64,000 nt of DNA from Massilia timonae CCUG 45783. Lineage in GTDB: Bacteria; Pseudomonadota; Gammaproteobacteria; Burkholderiales; Burkholderiaceae_D. Both the position numbers and the translations under genes were made by a program. Under the pieces are notes generated by a model. It had not been told where the DNA came from, did no database searches, and saw only the letters and a list, made by a program, of their open reading frames with translations. The stretch spans positions 150,208 to 214,207 of the forward strand of contig NZ_JH992925.1 of the NCBI RefSeq assembly GCF_000315425.1. Reading direction: 5' to 3'. Below are positions 45,821 through 55,934 of the stretch, piece by piece. The number at the start of each line of letters is the position of its first letter. The stretch's first letter is position 1.

Positions 45821-47704
45821 GTGAATAATATGTTTTCCAAATCCGCCATCTGGGTGGTCGTCGCGCTGCTGTTGTTCATGCTGTTCAAGCAGTTCGACAC
45901 CCATAGCGTCGCCGGCGGCAGCAAGACCATCGCTTATTCCGAGCTGCTCGATGAGATCAAACAACGTCGCATCAAGGATGTGACGATCGAAGGCTCGAAT
46001 ATCACCGCCACGCGCAGCGACGATTCCAAGGTGCGCGCGACCGCGACCATCCTGGACCGCGGCCTGATCGGCGACCTGCGCGAAAACGGCGTGCGCTTCG
46101 ACGTGAAGCCGCCCGAGGAACCATCGTTCCTGCAGCAGGTATTCATTTCGTGGTTCCCGATGCTGCTCCTGATCGGCGTATGGGTGTTCTTCATGCGCCA
46201 GATGCAGGGCGGCGGCAAGGGCGGCGCTTTCTCCTTCGGTAAATCGAAGGCGCGCATGCTCGATGAAACCAATAACACCGTCACTTTCGCCGACGTCGCC
46301 GGTTGCGACGAAGCGAAAGAAGAAGTCTCGGAAATCGTCGACTTCCTCAAGGATCCGACCAAGTTCCAGAAACTGGGCGGCCGCATTCCTCGCGGCGTGC
46401 TGATGGTCGGTCCTCCGGGTACCGGTAAAACCCTGCTGGCGCGCGCCATCGCCGGCGAAGCCAAGGTGCCGTTCTTCTCGATCTCGGGTTCCGACTTCGT
46501 CGAGATGTTCGTCGGCGTCGGTGCGTCGCGTGTTCGCGACATGTTCGAGAACGCCAAGAAGCATTCGCCTTGCATCATCTTCATCGACGAGATCGACGCG
46601 GTCGGTCGTCACCGTGGCGCCGGCATGGGCGGCGGCAACGACGAGCGCGAACAGACGCTGAACCAGCTGCTGGTCGAGATGGACGGCTTCGAAGCCCAGT
46701 CGGGCGTGATCGTGATCGCCGCCACCAACCGCGCCGACGTGCTCGATAAGGCGCTGCTGCGTCCGGGCCGTTTCGACCGCCAGGTGATGGTGGGCCTGCC
46801 GGACATCCGCGGCCGCGAACAAATCCTCAACGTGCACATGCGTAAAGTGCCGATCGGCACCGACGTCAAGGCCGACATCCTGGCGCGCGGCACCCCGGGC
46901 TTCTCGGGCGCCGACCTGGCCAACCTGGTCAACGAAGCCGCGCTGTTCGCCGCACGCCGCAGCAAGCGCCTGGTCGAGATGATCGACTTCGAAGACGCCA
47001 AGGACAAGATCTATATGGGTCCGGAGCGCAAGTCGATGGTCATGCGCGAAGAAGAGCGCCGCAACACGGCTTACCACGAGTCGGGCCACGCGGTGGTCGC
47101 CAAGCTGCTGCCGAAGGCCGATCCGGTGCACAAGGTCACGATCATGCCGCGCGGCTATGCGCTGGGCCTGACCTGGCAGCTGCCGGAACACGACAGCCTG
47201 TCCGGTTACAAGGACAAGATGCTCGAGGAAATCTCGATCCTGTTCGGCGGCCGTATTGCTGAAGAGATCTTTGTCGGCCAAATGTCGACCGGCGCCTCGA
47301 ACGACTTCGCCCGCGCGACCAAGCTGGCACGCTCGATGGTGACCCGCTTCGGCATGTCCGACAGCATGGGCGTGATGGTCTACGAAGACAGCGAGAACGA
47401 CGGCTTCTTCGGCGGCGCCACCAAGACCATTTCGGAAGCAACGCAGCAAAAGGTCGACGCCGAGATCCGCGCCATCCTCGACACGCAGTACGCGCTGGCG
47501 CGCCGTCTGCTGGAAGAGAACCGCGAAAAGGTCGAGATGATGACCAAGGCGCTGCTCGACTGGGAAACCATCGATTCCGAGCAGATCAACGACATCATGG
47601 CCGGCCGCGAGCCGCGCCAGCCGAAGACCGTGCTGACCAAGCGCACGCCGCCGGGCGACAGCGGCTCGGGCGGTGTGGCGCCGAATGCCACCGCACCGGC
47701 CTGA
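45821..47704 (+). CDS. ftsH: ATP-dependent zinc metalloprotease FtsH
   Basis: A 627-residue membrane protease. GTG at 45821 is the start, 5 bases after GGAGGAG, giving MNNMFSKSAIWVVV as in relatives; the ATG at 45830 is too far from the site. Two membrane segments (about 7-22 and 102-120) flank a periplasmic domain. The AAA domain has Walker A GPPGTGKT from G197 and the second-region NRPD-type motif; the zinc site is HESGH (419-423). It degrades membrane and regulatory proteins such as sigma-32 and LpxC. Confidence 0.96.
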   Translation: MNNMFSKSAIWVVVALLLFMLFKQFDTHSVAGGSKTIAYSELLDEIKQRRIKDVTIEGSNITATRSDDSKVRATATILDRGLIGDLRENGVRFDVKPPEEPSFLQQVFISWFPMLLLIGVWVFFMRQMQGGGKGGAFSFGKSKARMLDETNNTVTFADVAGCDEAKEEVSEIVDFLKDPTKFQKLGGRIPRGVLMVGPPGTGKTLLARAIAGEAKVPFFSISGSDFVEMFVGVGASRVRDMFENAKKHSPCIIFIDEIDAVGRHRGAGMGGGNDEREQTLNQLLVEMDGFEAQSGVIVIAATNRADVLDKALLRPGRFDRQVMVGLPDIRGREQILNVHMRKVPIGTDVKADILARGTPGFSGADLANLVNEAALFAARRSKRLVEMIDFEDAKDKIYMGPERKSMVMREEERRNTAYHESGHAVVAKLLPKADPVHKVTIMPRGYALGLTWQLPEHDSLSGYKDKMLEEISILFGGRIAEEIFVGQMSTGASNDFARATKLARSMVTRFGMSDSMGVMVYEDSENDGFFGGATKTISEATQQKVDAEIRAILDTQYALARRLLEENREKVEMMTKALLDWETIDSEQINDIMAGREPRQPKTVLTKRTPPGDSGSGGVAPNATAPA

Positions 47705-47720
47705 CGCTGTCTCTCCCATC

Positions 47721-47749
47721 AAAGGCACCCGTCAGGGTGCCTTTTTTGT
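47721..47749 (+). terminator. Rho-independent terminator after ftsH
   Basis: Stem AAAGGCACCC / GGGTGCCTTT with a GTCA tetraloop and a T6 run, 17 bp after the ftsH stop. It separates ftsH from folP. Confidence 0.92.
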
Positions 47750-47762
47750 TTTGCAAAAAGCT

Positions 47763-47847
47763 GGGGTCAGGTCTGACATTCGGACACGAGCTCAACCTTT
47801 AAATACATTTATTGTCGAGGCCGTGTCTGATTGTCAGACCTGACCCC
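47763..47847. repeat. 85-bp foldback repeat with GGGGTCAG ends
   Basis: Two 26-base arms (47763-47788 and 47822-47847) form an inverted repeat with two mismatches; the outer 16 bases pair perfectly (core GGGGTCAGGTCTGACA). The 33-nt centre is AT-rich. It sits between the ftsH terminator and folP, ending only 11 bases before the folP ATG. Its GGGTCAG ends are shared with the larger element at 19787, suggesting one family of mobile non-coding repeats. Confidence 0.82.
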
Positions 47848-47858
47848 GATGTGCTTTC

Positions 47859-48719
47859 ATGACCAAGAAACTGCAATGTGGCCACTTCAGCTTCGCGCTG
47901 GAGGGGGCTGAATCTGCCTATCCAGTGGTGATGGGCATCCTGAACATTACCCCCGATTCCTTTTCCGACGGCGGCCGCTACCAGGGCCTCGAATTCGCGC
48001 TGACCCATGCCGAGACCATGATCCGGGACGGCGCCGCGATGATCGACATCGGCGGCGAATCGACCCGCCCCGGCTCGCCCAGCGTACCGCTCGACGAAGA
48101 ACTGCGGCGCGTGATGCCGACCCTGTACGCGCTGCGCACGCTCGACGTCGCGCTGTCGGTCGACACCTGCAAGCCCGACGTCATGCGCGAGGCGCTGATC
48201 GCCGGCGCCGACATGATCAACGACATCAACGCGTTCCGTGCGCCGGGCGCCATCGAGGCGGTGCAGGACAGCGATTGCGGCCTGTGCATCATGCACATGC
48301 AGGCCACGCCAGAAACCATGCAGCAGGCGCCGCAGTACGACGACGTGGTGGGGGAGGTGATCGCTTTTCTGCGCGAGCGCGTCGACGCATTGAGCGCGGC
48401 CGGCATCGAGCGCGAGCGCATCTGCGTCGACCCCGGTTTCGGCTTCGGCAAGACGGTCGAACACAACTATGCCTTGCTGCACGGATTGCAGCGCATGCGC
48501 GACGAGCTCGGCTTGCCGGTGCTGGCCGGCATGTCGCGCAAATCCATGATCGGCGCCGTCACCGGGCGTCCGGTCGAGCAGCGGGTGGCCGGCAGCATCG
48601 GCGCGGCATTGGCTGCGGTAGCGCATGGCGCTAGAATCGTGCGTGTGCATGATGTGGCAGAGACTGTCGATGCCCTGAAGGTGTGGCATGCGGCGATGCA
48701 TCCACCCTCGGTCCTGTAA
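47859..48719 (+). CDS. folP: Dihydropteroate synthase
   Basis: A 286-residue TIM-barrel enzyme joining pABA to dihydropterin pyrophosphate in folate synthesis, the target of sulfonamides. Motifs: GILNITPDSFSDGG, IDIGGESTRPG, VDTCKPDV, CVDPGFGFGKT and GMSRKSMIG, with the final RVHDV. No good ribosome site precedes the ATG because a foldback repeat ends 11 bases upstream; the sequence between is GATGTGCTTTC. Confidence 0.95.
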   Translation: MTKKLQCGHFSFALEGAESAYPVVMGILNITPDSFSDGGRYQGLEFALTHAETMIRDGAAMIDIGGESTRPGSPSVPLDEELRRVMPTLYALRTLDVALSVDTCKPDVMREALIAGADMINDINAFRAPGAIEAVQDSDCGLCIMHMQATPETMQQAPQYDDVVGEVIAFLRERVDALSAAGIERERICVDPGFGFGKTVEHNYALLHGLQRMRDELGLPVLAGMSRKSMIGAVTGRPVEQRVAGSIGAALAAVAHGARIVRVHDVAETVDALKVWHAAMHPPSVL

Positions 48720-48749
48720 AAACGTTTTTATAAGAGAAAAGAGAACTAG

Positions 48750-50090
<1,341 letters not shown>

Positions 50091-50123
50091 TCGAAGTGCC
50101 AGTCCGGCAAGATGCAGGCCGGA

Positions 50124-50153
50124 CTGGCGCTCGGCACCGTCATCGCGTATAAT
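50124..50153 (+). promoter_or_regulatory. Promoter of tRNA-Pro
   Basis: A perfect TATAAT (50148-50153) lies 11 bp before the tRNA. The -35 is weak: CTGGCG at 50124-50129 with an 18-bp spacer is the best candidate and overlaps the palindrome after glmM. Confidence 0.6.
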
Positions 50154-50164
50154 GTTTCTCACGG

Positions 50165-50241
50165 CGGAGTGTAGCGCAGCCCGGTAGCGCACCTGGTTTG
50201 GGACCAGGGGGTCCAAGGTTCGAATCCTTGTACTCCGACCA
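50165..50241 (+). tRNA. tRNA-Pro (anticodon TGG)
   Basis: A 77-nt cloverleaf with encoded CCA. Acceptor CGGAGTG / TACTCCG (one G-T pair), D-stem GCGC/GCGC, anticodon stem CCTGG/CCAGG with loop TTTGGGA (anticodon TGG at 50199-50201), T-stem CAAGG/CCTTG with TTCGAAT loop, discriminator A. Confidence 0.97.
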
Positions 50242-50255
50242 AAAGATTCATCAAG

Positions 50256-50289
50256 ACAGGCTGTCCTAGGACGGCCTGTTTTGTTTTTA
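50256..50289 (+). terminator. Terminator after tRNA-Pro
   Basis: ACAGGC and GTCC stems (50256-50266) pair with GGAC and GCCTGT (50269-50279) around one mismatch, followed by TTTTGTTTTT. The two tRNAs are therefore separate transcripts. Confidence 0.88.
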
Positions 50290-50328
50290 GCGCTGCTATG
50301 GTTTGCTACGGCAACGAGCCTGGCCTTA

Positions 50329-50357
50329 TTGCAAGCAGGATGCTTGCGGTTTATAGT
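50329..50357 (+). promoter_or_regulatory. Promoter of tRNA-Arg
   Basis: TTGCAA (50329-50334), 17-bp spacer, TATAGT (50352-50357); the tRNA begins 16 bp later, giving a very short leader. Confidence 0.8.
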
Positions 50358-50373
50358 AGCGCTCTTCCAAGAT

Positions 50374-50450
<77 letters not shown>

Positions 50451-50474
50451 ATCACATCGCGCATACGAACGCCG

Positions 50475-51440
50475 TCAATCGGCGTAGGCCCCCGCCTTCT
50501 TGTAGATCGGCCCCCACTTGTCGATCTCCGCTTTCAGATGCGTGCGCAAGCCTTCCGGCGTGGCCTTCTCGGCCGGGACCGGTTCCGTTCCGAGCTCGGC
50601 GAACCGGGCCTTCACGTTGGGATCCTTCAGCGCTTCGCGCAGGGCCGTCCCGAGCCGGTCGACCACGGCCTTCGGTGTTCCCTTGGGCGCATACATGCCG
50701 TGCCACACATACATCTCGAAGCCGGCGATGCCTTGCTCGGCCAGGGTCGGCACCTGGGGCAGCGAGGCGATGCGCGCCTTGGTGGTCGCGCCAAACACCT
50801 TGACCTTGCCGGTCTTGATGTAGGACGTGGTCGAGGTGGTCTGGTCGCACAGCAGGTCGATCTGGCCGCCCAGCAGGTCGTTCATCGCCGGGGCCGTGCC
50901 CTTATAGGGCACCGTGGTGAGCTGCGTGCCGATGGCGCTCAGGAACAGCATGCCGCACTGGTGCGAGACGGCGCCGAGCCCGGCATTGCCCATGGTCAGC
51001 TTGTCCTTGTTGGCCTTGATATAGGTGAGCAGTTCGGGCAGGGTGTTCGGCGCCAGGTTCTTGCGCGCCAGCAGCACCATCGGGACGTCGGCCACCTGCC
51101 CCACGTATTCGAAATCCGTCATCGGATTGAAGGCCAGCTTGCGGTACAGCGCCGGACTGGTGCTCATGCCATTGTGGTGCAGCAAGATGGTATAGCCATC
51201 GGGCGCGGCCCGCGCCACCTTGCCCGCGGCGATCGTGCCGCCGGCGCCGGTGGCATTCTCGACCACGACCGACTGGCCGAGCGACTTCGCCATGGTCTGG
51301 CCGAGGATGCGGCCGATGACGTCGGTCGGCCCGCCGGCCGAGAAGGGAATGATCATCGTGATTGCCCGGGCCGGGTAATCGGCCGCGTGGGCGCCAGCGG
51401 CGGCCAGCGCCAGGCCGGCAAACATCAGTTTTTTCAGCAT
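50475..51440 (-). CDS. Bug-family tripartite tricarboxylate transporter binding protein
   Basis: A 321-residue periplasmic receptor of the Bug/TctC family with a signal peptide (MLKKLMFAGLALAAAGAHAA). Blocks ITMIIPFSAGGPTDVIGR, VVVENATGAGGTIAAGKVAR, VPYKGTAPAMNDLLGGQIDL and the PKGTPKAVVDRL end are typical. Such proteins bind carboxylates. No TctA/TctB membrane genes are in the window, so it is an orphan receptor; its position beside the LysR/itaconate-type operon suggests it captures the operon's C5-dicarboxylate substrate. It points the same way as the LysR gene. Confidence 0.88.
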   Translation of the reverse strand: MLKKLMFAGLALAAAGAHAADYPARAITMIIPFSAGGPTDVIGRILGQTMAKSLGQSVVVENATGAGGTIAAGKVARAAPDGYTILLHHNGMSTSPALYRKLAFNPMTDFEYVGQVADVPMVLLARKNLAPNTLPELLTYIKANKDKLTMGNAGLGAVSHQCGMLFLSAIGTQLTTVPYKGTAPAMNDLLGGQIDLLCDQTTSTTSYIKTGKVKVFGATTKARIASLPQVPTLAEQGIAGFEMYVWHGMYAPKGTPKAVVDRLGTALREALKDPNVKARFAELGTEPVPAEKATPEGLRTHLKAEIDKWGPIYKKAGAYAD

Positions 51441-51562
51441 CGTCGTCTCCTGTGCTCGTTGTGTCGGGTGGTCCCGTTGTTTTGAACCATCCTAAGAGCT
51501 TATGGGAGGGCGCACGAAATACCTTTTTGTGATGCCAGCATCAGGGAACGGCATAGCTCGTT

Positions 51563-52492
51563 TCAGCGTCCGATCCAGGCCGCGCCCGGCCAGGCCTGCT
51601 GGTCCACCATCTCCTTCATCAGCGCGGTCAGGATGGGGGCCGCGGCGGCGCTGGCCGGGGAGGGCCGGCGCGCGGCGGCGCGCGCCAGCACGATGCGGCG
51701 CGACAGGTCCGGCGTGCCGACCGGGGCGCCGGAGAGCGTTCCTGCCTGCAGTTCTTCCAGCACGGCCGAGGTGGGCAGGATCGTGTAGCCGAAGCCCTTG
51801 GCCACGAGCGACTTCTGCAGGTCCAGCGCATTGGTCTCGGCGACGACGTCGACGCTGATGCCGGCCACCGCCAGCGCGTGCTCGATGATGCTGCGCAGCC
51901 CGTGCGACGCGTTCGGCATCACCATCGGCCGGTCCTTGAGCCCTTTCAAGGGAAACGGTTCGTTTCCCGTGAATTCACCCGGCGGGCCGAGCACGTACAG
52001 GCGCTCGTCGACCAGCGCCTCGGCCTGCAGGCCGGTGGACGAGCGCGTGTCGTACAGCAGGGCCAGTTCGATGTCGCCTGCTTCCAGCCACTGGAGCACA
52101 TTGCCGGCATAGCCGACGGTGATGCTGACCGTCACCGCCGGGTAGCGGGCGCGCACCCGCGCCACCAGCTCGCCCGCCAGCAGCCGGCTGGTGCTGGCCA
52201 GCAGGCCGATCGTCAAGCGTCCGGAGACGCTCGTGGTCGCCGGCCCGATCTCGGCGCGCGCCTTGTCCAGCTCGCGCAGCGCGCGGCGCCCATACTCGAC
52301 CAGGGTGCGGCCGGCGTCGGTCAGCACCATGCCGTGGCGCTCGCGCTCGAACAGCGGCACGCCGCATTCTTCTTCCAGCAGCCGGATGTGGCGCGAGACG
52401 GCCGGCTGGACCAGGTGGAGCAGTTCGCCTGCGCGGGTGGCGCTGCCGGTCTCGGCGATCGCGATCAGGGTGCGGATCTGCTTGATGTCCAT
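51563..52492 (-). CDS. LysR-type regulator of the CoA-dependent operon
   Basis: A 309-residue LysR regulator. HTH at residues 2-60 (QIRTLIAIAETGSATRAGEL, LVQPAVSRHIRLLEEECGVP), effector domain with RLTIGLLASTSRLLAGELVA. It is divergent from the five-gene operon with a 175-bp spacer; in Pseudomonas a LysR gene sits at the same place next to the itaconate genes. It is CysB/NAC-subgroup-like rather than NhaR-like. The effector would be itaconate or a CoA ester if the pathway assignment is right. Confidence 0.88.
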   Translation of the reverse strand: MDIKQIRTLIAIAETGSATRAGELLHLVQPAVSRHIRLLEEECGVPLFERERHGMVLTDAGRTLVEYGRRALRELDKARAEIGPATTSVSGRLTIGLLASTSRLLAGELVARVRARYPAVTVSITVGYAGNVLQWLEAGDIELALLYDTRSSTGLQAEALVDERLYVLGPPGEFTGNEPFPLKGLKDRPMVMPNASHGLRSIIEHALAVAGISVDVVAETNALDLQKSLVAKGFGYTILPTSAVLEELQAGTLSGAPVGTPDLSRRIVLARAAARRPSPASAAAAPILTALMKEMVDQQAWPGAAWIGR

Positions 52493-52546
52493 GAACGTTC
52501 CGGTAATGGATGAGCCATCAACATATGCTCTTTCACGCGGCTTGGC

Positions 52547-52556
52547 AATCGCGATT
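52547..52556. promoter_or_regulatory. Candidate LysR operator
   Basis: A perfect 10-bp palindrome AATCGCGATT lies 55 bp upstream of the LysR ATG and 111 bp before the operon. It is the best dyad in the divergent spacer. A CATATG palindrome at about 52522 is a second, weaker candidate. Confidence 0.35.
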
Positions 52557-52667
52557 CATGATGGCCACAGCTATCGCGGCGCGTGATGGAGGAATCACGT
52601 TTTTCTATTTCTACGGGCAATCCATTCAAATCTATGATGAGTCATCCGATTCCTTTCACGGCGAACG

Positions 52668-53528
52668 ATGACTACCAACGAATTCGATGCAAGCCTGCTC
52701 CAGCAGTGGACAGGCAAGACCGAAGTGCTGCACGATGTGCTGCGGCCCGACGCGGTGGCGGCCCTGGCCGCCACGCTGGACTATCCGGACGCGCCCGCCC
52801 AGGGCGAGGCGCTGCCGCCCCTGTGGCACTGGATTTACTTCCACGCGATCGCCCAGCAGTCGCAGCTGGGCGACGACGGTCACCCGAAACGGGGCGGCTT
52901 CCTGCCGCCGGTGCCGCTGCCGCGGCGCATGTGGGCGGGCGGCCGTTTCGAGTTCCATGCGCCGGCGCGGATCGGCGAGCTCGTGACGCGCACCTCGACC
53001 ATCCGCAGCGTGCAGGCCAAGGAAGGCGCCAGCGGCAGCCTGGTGTTCGTCACCGTGCGGCATGACATCCGCCAGGGCGGGGCGCCGGTCATCACCGAGG
53101 AACACGACATCGTCTACCGCGACCTGCCCGCGCCCGGCGCGGCAGCGCCGGCGCCCCGGCCGGCCCCGGCCGACGCGCGCTGGTCGCGCACCATCCACCC
53201 CGATCCGGTGCTGCTGTTTCGCTATTCGGCCCTGACCTTCAACGGCCATCGCATCCACTACGACCGCAGCTACGTCACCGGGGTGGAAGGCTATCCCGGC
53301 CTGATCGTGCACGGCCCGCTCATCGCCACGCTGCTGGTCGACCTGGTGCGGCGCGAGCTGCCGGGCGCGGACATCGCGCGCTTCAGCTTCCGCGCCGTCA
53401 GTCCGCTGTTCGATACCGCGCCGTTCGCGGTCTGCGGCAAGCCGGGACCGGACGGCAAGACCATTTCCCTATGGGCGCAGAACGACCGGGGCGAACTCGC
53501 CATGCAGGCCGAGGCGACCCTGCGCTGA
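52668..53528 (+). CDS. MaoC-like hydratase, probable itaconyl-CoA hydratase
   Basis: A 286-residue double hot-dog protein like mesaconyl-C4-CoA/itaconyl-CoA hydratases (Ich, RipB). The N-terminal half has PLPRRMWAGGRFEFHAP and RTSTIRSVQAKEG; the C-terminal half holds the active-site stretch LTFNGHRIHYDRSYV, with catalytic-type Asp/His, and YPGLIVHGPLIATLLVDL. It would hydrate itaconyl-CoA to citramalyl-CoA. First gene of the operon, 33 bp before the dehydrogenase. Assignment rests on the neighbours as much as on sequence. Confidence 0.8.
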   Translation: MTTNEFDASLLQQWTGKTEVLHDVLRPDAVAALAATLDYPDAPAQGEALPPLWHWIYFHAIAQQSQLGDDGHPKRGGFLPPVPLPRRMWAGGRFEFHAPARIGELVTRTSTIRSVQAKEGASGSLVFVTVRHDIRQGGAPVITEEHDIVYRDLPAPGAAAPAPRPAPADARWSRTIHPDPVLLFRYSALTFNGHRIHYDRSYVTGVEGYPGLIVHGPLIATLLVDLVRRELPGADIARFSFRAVSPLFDTAPFAVCGKPGPDGKTISLWAQNDRGELAMQAEATLR

Positions 53529-53561
53529 GCGCATCATCCCTACACTATCCAGGAGACCCAC

Positions 53562-54722
53562 ATGATCCACTTGGAACTGCCGCACCAGGATATCCGCGAT
53601 GCGGTCCGCTCGCTGTGCGAAGAATTTCCGCCGGAGTACTTTCGCAAGATCGACGAAGAGCGCGGCTATCCCGCGCAGTTCGTCGACGCGCTGACGCAGG
53701 CCGGCTGGATGGCCGCCCTGATCCCGCAGGAATACGGCGGTTCCGGCCTCGGCCTGACCGAAGCCTCCGTCATCATGGAAGAGATCAACCGCGCCGGCGG
53801 CAACTCCGGCGCCTGCCATGGCCAGATGTACAATATGGGCACCTTGCTGCGCCACGGTTCGGCGGCCCAGAAGGAACGCTACCTGCCGCAGATCGCCAGC
53901 GGCGCGCTGCGCCTGCAGTCGATGGCGGTCACCGAGCCGACCACCGGCACCGACACCACCAAGATCAAGACCACGGCCGTGCGCAAGGGCGACCGCTATG
54001 TCGTCAACGGCCAGAAGGTGTGGATCTCGCGGGTGCAGCACTCCGACCTGATGATCCTGCTGGCGCGCACCACGCCGCTGGCCGAGGTGACCAAAAAATC
54101 CGAGGGCATGTCGATCTTCATCGTCGACCTGCGCGAGGCGATCGGCAAGGGCCTGGCGGTGCAGCCGATCCTCAATATGGTCAACCACGAGACCAACGAG
54201 CTGTTCTTCGAGAACCTCGAGATCCCGGTCGAGAACCTGATCGGCGAAGAGGGCAAGGGGTTCAAGTACATCCTCGACGGCCTGAACGCGGAGCGCACCC
54301 TGATCGCCGCCGAATGCATCGGCGACGGCTACTGGTTCATCGACAAGGTCACCAACTATGTGAACGAGCGCGTCGTGTTCGGACGCCCGATCGGCCAGAA
54401 CCAGGGCGTGCAGTTCCCGATCGCCAAGGCCTTCGTCAACATCGAGGCGGCCAACCTGATGCGCTACCAGGCCTGCGCGCTGTTCGACGCCAATCAGCCC
54501 TGCGGCGCCCAGGCGAACATGGCCAAGATGCTGGCCGCCGACGCCTCGTGGGAAGCGGCCAACGCCTGCCTGCAGTTCCACGGCGGCTTCGGCTTCGCCG
54601 CCGAATACGACGTCGAGCGCAAGTTCCGCGAGACGCGCTTGTACCAGGTCGCGCCGATCTCGACCAACATGATCCTGTCGTACGTGGCCGAACACGTGCT
54701 CGGCCTGCCGCGTTCGTACTAG
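53562..54722 (+). CDS. Acyl-CoA dehydrogenase
   Basis: A 386-residue FAD enzyme. The FAD/substrate blocks LQSMAVTEPTTGTDTTKIKT, KVWISRVQHSDLMIL and the C-terminal FHGGFGFAAEYDVERKFRE followed by YQVAPISTNMIL are typical. The usual catalytic Glu position near 365 falls in the RLYQVAPIS region, where no Glu is evident, so the base may be elsewhere (some subfamilies use another residue). In the Pseudomonas itaconate cluster an acyl-CoA dehydrogenase is likewise included; its exact role there is not settled. Confidence 0.88.
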   Translation: MIHLELPHQDIRDAVRSLCEEFPPEYFRKIDEERGYPAQFVDALTQAGWMAALIPQEYGGSGLGLTEASVIMEEINRAGGNSGACHGQMYNMGTLLRHGSAAQKERYLPQIASGALRLQSMAVTEPTTGTDTTKIKTTAVRKGDRYVVNGQKVWISRVQHSDLMILLARTTPLAEVTKKSEGMSIFIVDLREAIGKGLAVQPILNMVNHETNELFFENLEIPVENLIGEEGKGFKYILDGLNAERTLIAAECIGDGYWFIDKVTNYVNERVVFGRPIGQNQGVQFPIAKAFVNIEAANLMRYQACALFDANQPCGAQANMAKMLAADASWEAANACLQFHGGFGFAAEYDVERKFRETRLYQVAPISTNMILSYVAEHVLGLPRSY

Positions 54723-54732
54723 GAGACTGATC

Positions 54733-55911
54733 ATGCGACCTCTGGATGGCATCACCGTCGTCACCCTGGAACACGCGATCGCCGCGCCGTTCTGCACCCG
54801 CCAGCTGGCCGACCTGGGCGCCCGCGTGATCAAGGTCGAGCGGCCCGGCGTGGGCGACTTCGCGCGCGCCTACGACACGCGCGCGCGCGGCATGGCCTCG
54901 CATTTCGTCTGGACCAACCGCTCCAAGGAGAGCCTGACGCTGGACGTCAAGCACCGCCAGGCCGCGCCGATCCTCGAGGGGCTGCTGGCCGGGGCCGACG
55001 TCCTGGTGCAGAACCTGGCGCCGGGCGCGGCGGCGCGCCTGGGCCTGTCGTGGGAAGCCTTGAAGGAGCGCTTTCCGCGCCTGATCGTGTGCGACATCTC
55101 GGGCTATGGCGCCGACGGCCCCTACCGCGACAAGAAGGCCTACGACCTGCTGATCCAGAGCGAATCGGGCTTCCTGTCGATCACCGGTTCGCCCGACGAG
55201 CCGGCCAAGGCCGGCTGCTCGATCGCCGACATCGCGGCCGGCATGTACGCCTACACGAACATCCTGGCCGCCCTGATCCAGCGCGGGCGCACGGGCGAGG
55301 GCGCCCACATCGATGTCTCCATGCTCGAGAGCATGGCCGAGTGGATGAATTACCCGCTGTATTACGCGATCGACGGCGCCGCGCCGCCGCCGCGCGCCGG
55401 CGCGGCTCACGCCACCATCTATCCGTATGGGCCGTTCCCGGTCGGCGACGGCAAGACCGTCATGCTGGGGCTGCAGAACGAACGCGAGTGGGAACAGTTC
55501 TGCGCCAAAGTGTTGCGCCAGCCCGAACTGGCCGCGGATGCGCGCTTCGCCTCGAACGCGGCGCGCAACGGGGCGCGCCAGGAACTGCGCGCCATCATCG
55601 TCGACGTGTTCGCGCAGCTGACCGCCGAGCAGGTGGTCGCGCGCCTCGACGAGGCGCAGATCGCGAACGCCCACATGAACGATATGCACGACCTCTGGCG
55701 GCACCCGCAACTGGCGGCGCGCGGACGCTGGGTCGACGTCGGCATCCCGGACGGCGCGATCCCGGCGCTGCTGCCGCCGGCGGTCCCGAACACCTGGCAG
55801 GCGCGCATGGACCCGGTGCCGGCGCTGGGCGAACATACCGAGGCGATCCTGTCCGGGCTCGGCTACGCCAGCGCCGACATCGCCGCCCTGCGCGCCGAGC
55901 GCGCCATCTGA
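54733..55911 (+). CDS. CaiB/BaiF-type CoA transferase, probable itaconate CoA transferase
   Basis: A 392-residue class III CoA transferase. The start LDGITVVTLEHAIAAPFCTR, GARVIKVERPGVGDFAR, the catalytic Asp in RSKESLTLDVKHRQAA vicinity (about residue 67-72) with FRIGYPGADG-type CDISGYGADGPYRDKKAYDLL and the YTNILAALIQRGRTGEGAHIDVS block are visible. In the proposed pathway it moves CoA from succinyl-CoA (or another donor) to itaconate (Ict, RipA). It starts 10 bp after the dehydrogenase stop. Confidence 0.85.
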   Translation: MRPLDGITVVTLEHAIAAPFCTRQLADLGARVIKVERPGVGDFARAYDTRARGMASHFVWTNRSKESLTLDVKHRQAAPILEGLLAGADVLVQNLAPGAAARLGLSWEALKERFPRLIVCDISGYGADGPYRDKKAYDLLIQSESGFLSITGSPDEPAKAGCSIADIAAGMYAYTNILAALIQRGRTGEGAHIDVSMLESMAEWMNYPLYYAIDGAAPPPRAGAAHATIYPYGPFPVGDGKTVMLGLQNEREWEQFCAKVLRQPELAADARFASNAARNGARQELRAIIVDVFAQLTAEQVVARLDEAQIANAHMNDMHDLWRHPQLAARGRWVDVGIPDGAIPALLPPAVPNTWQARMDPVPALGEHTEAILSGLGYASADIAALRAERAI

Positions 55912-55934
55912 ATACAGCAATAAAAAGGAAGAAC

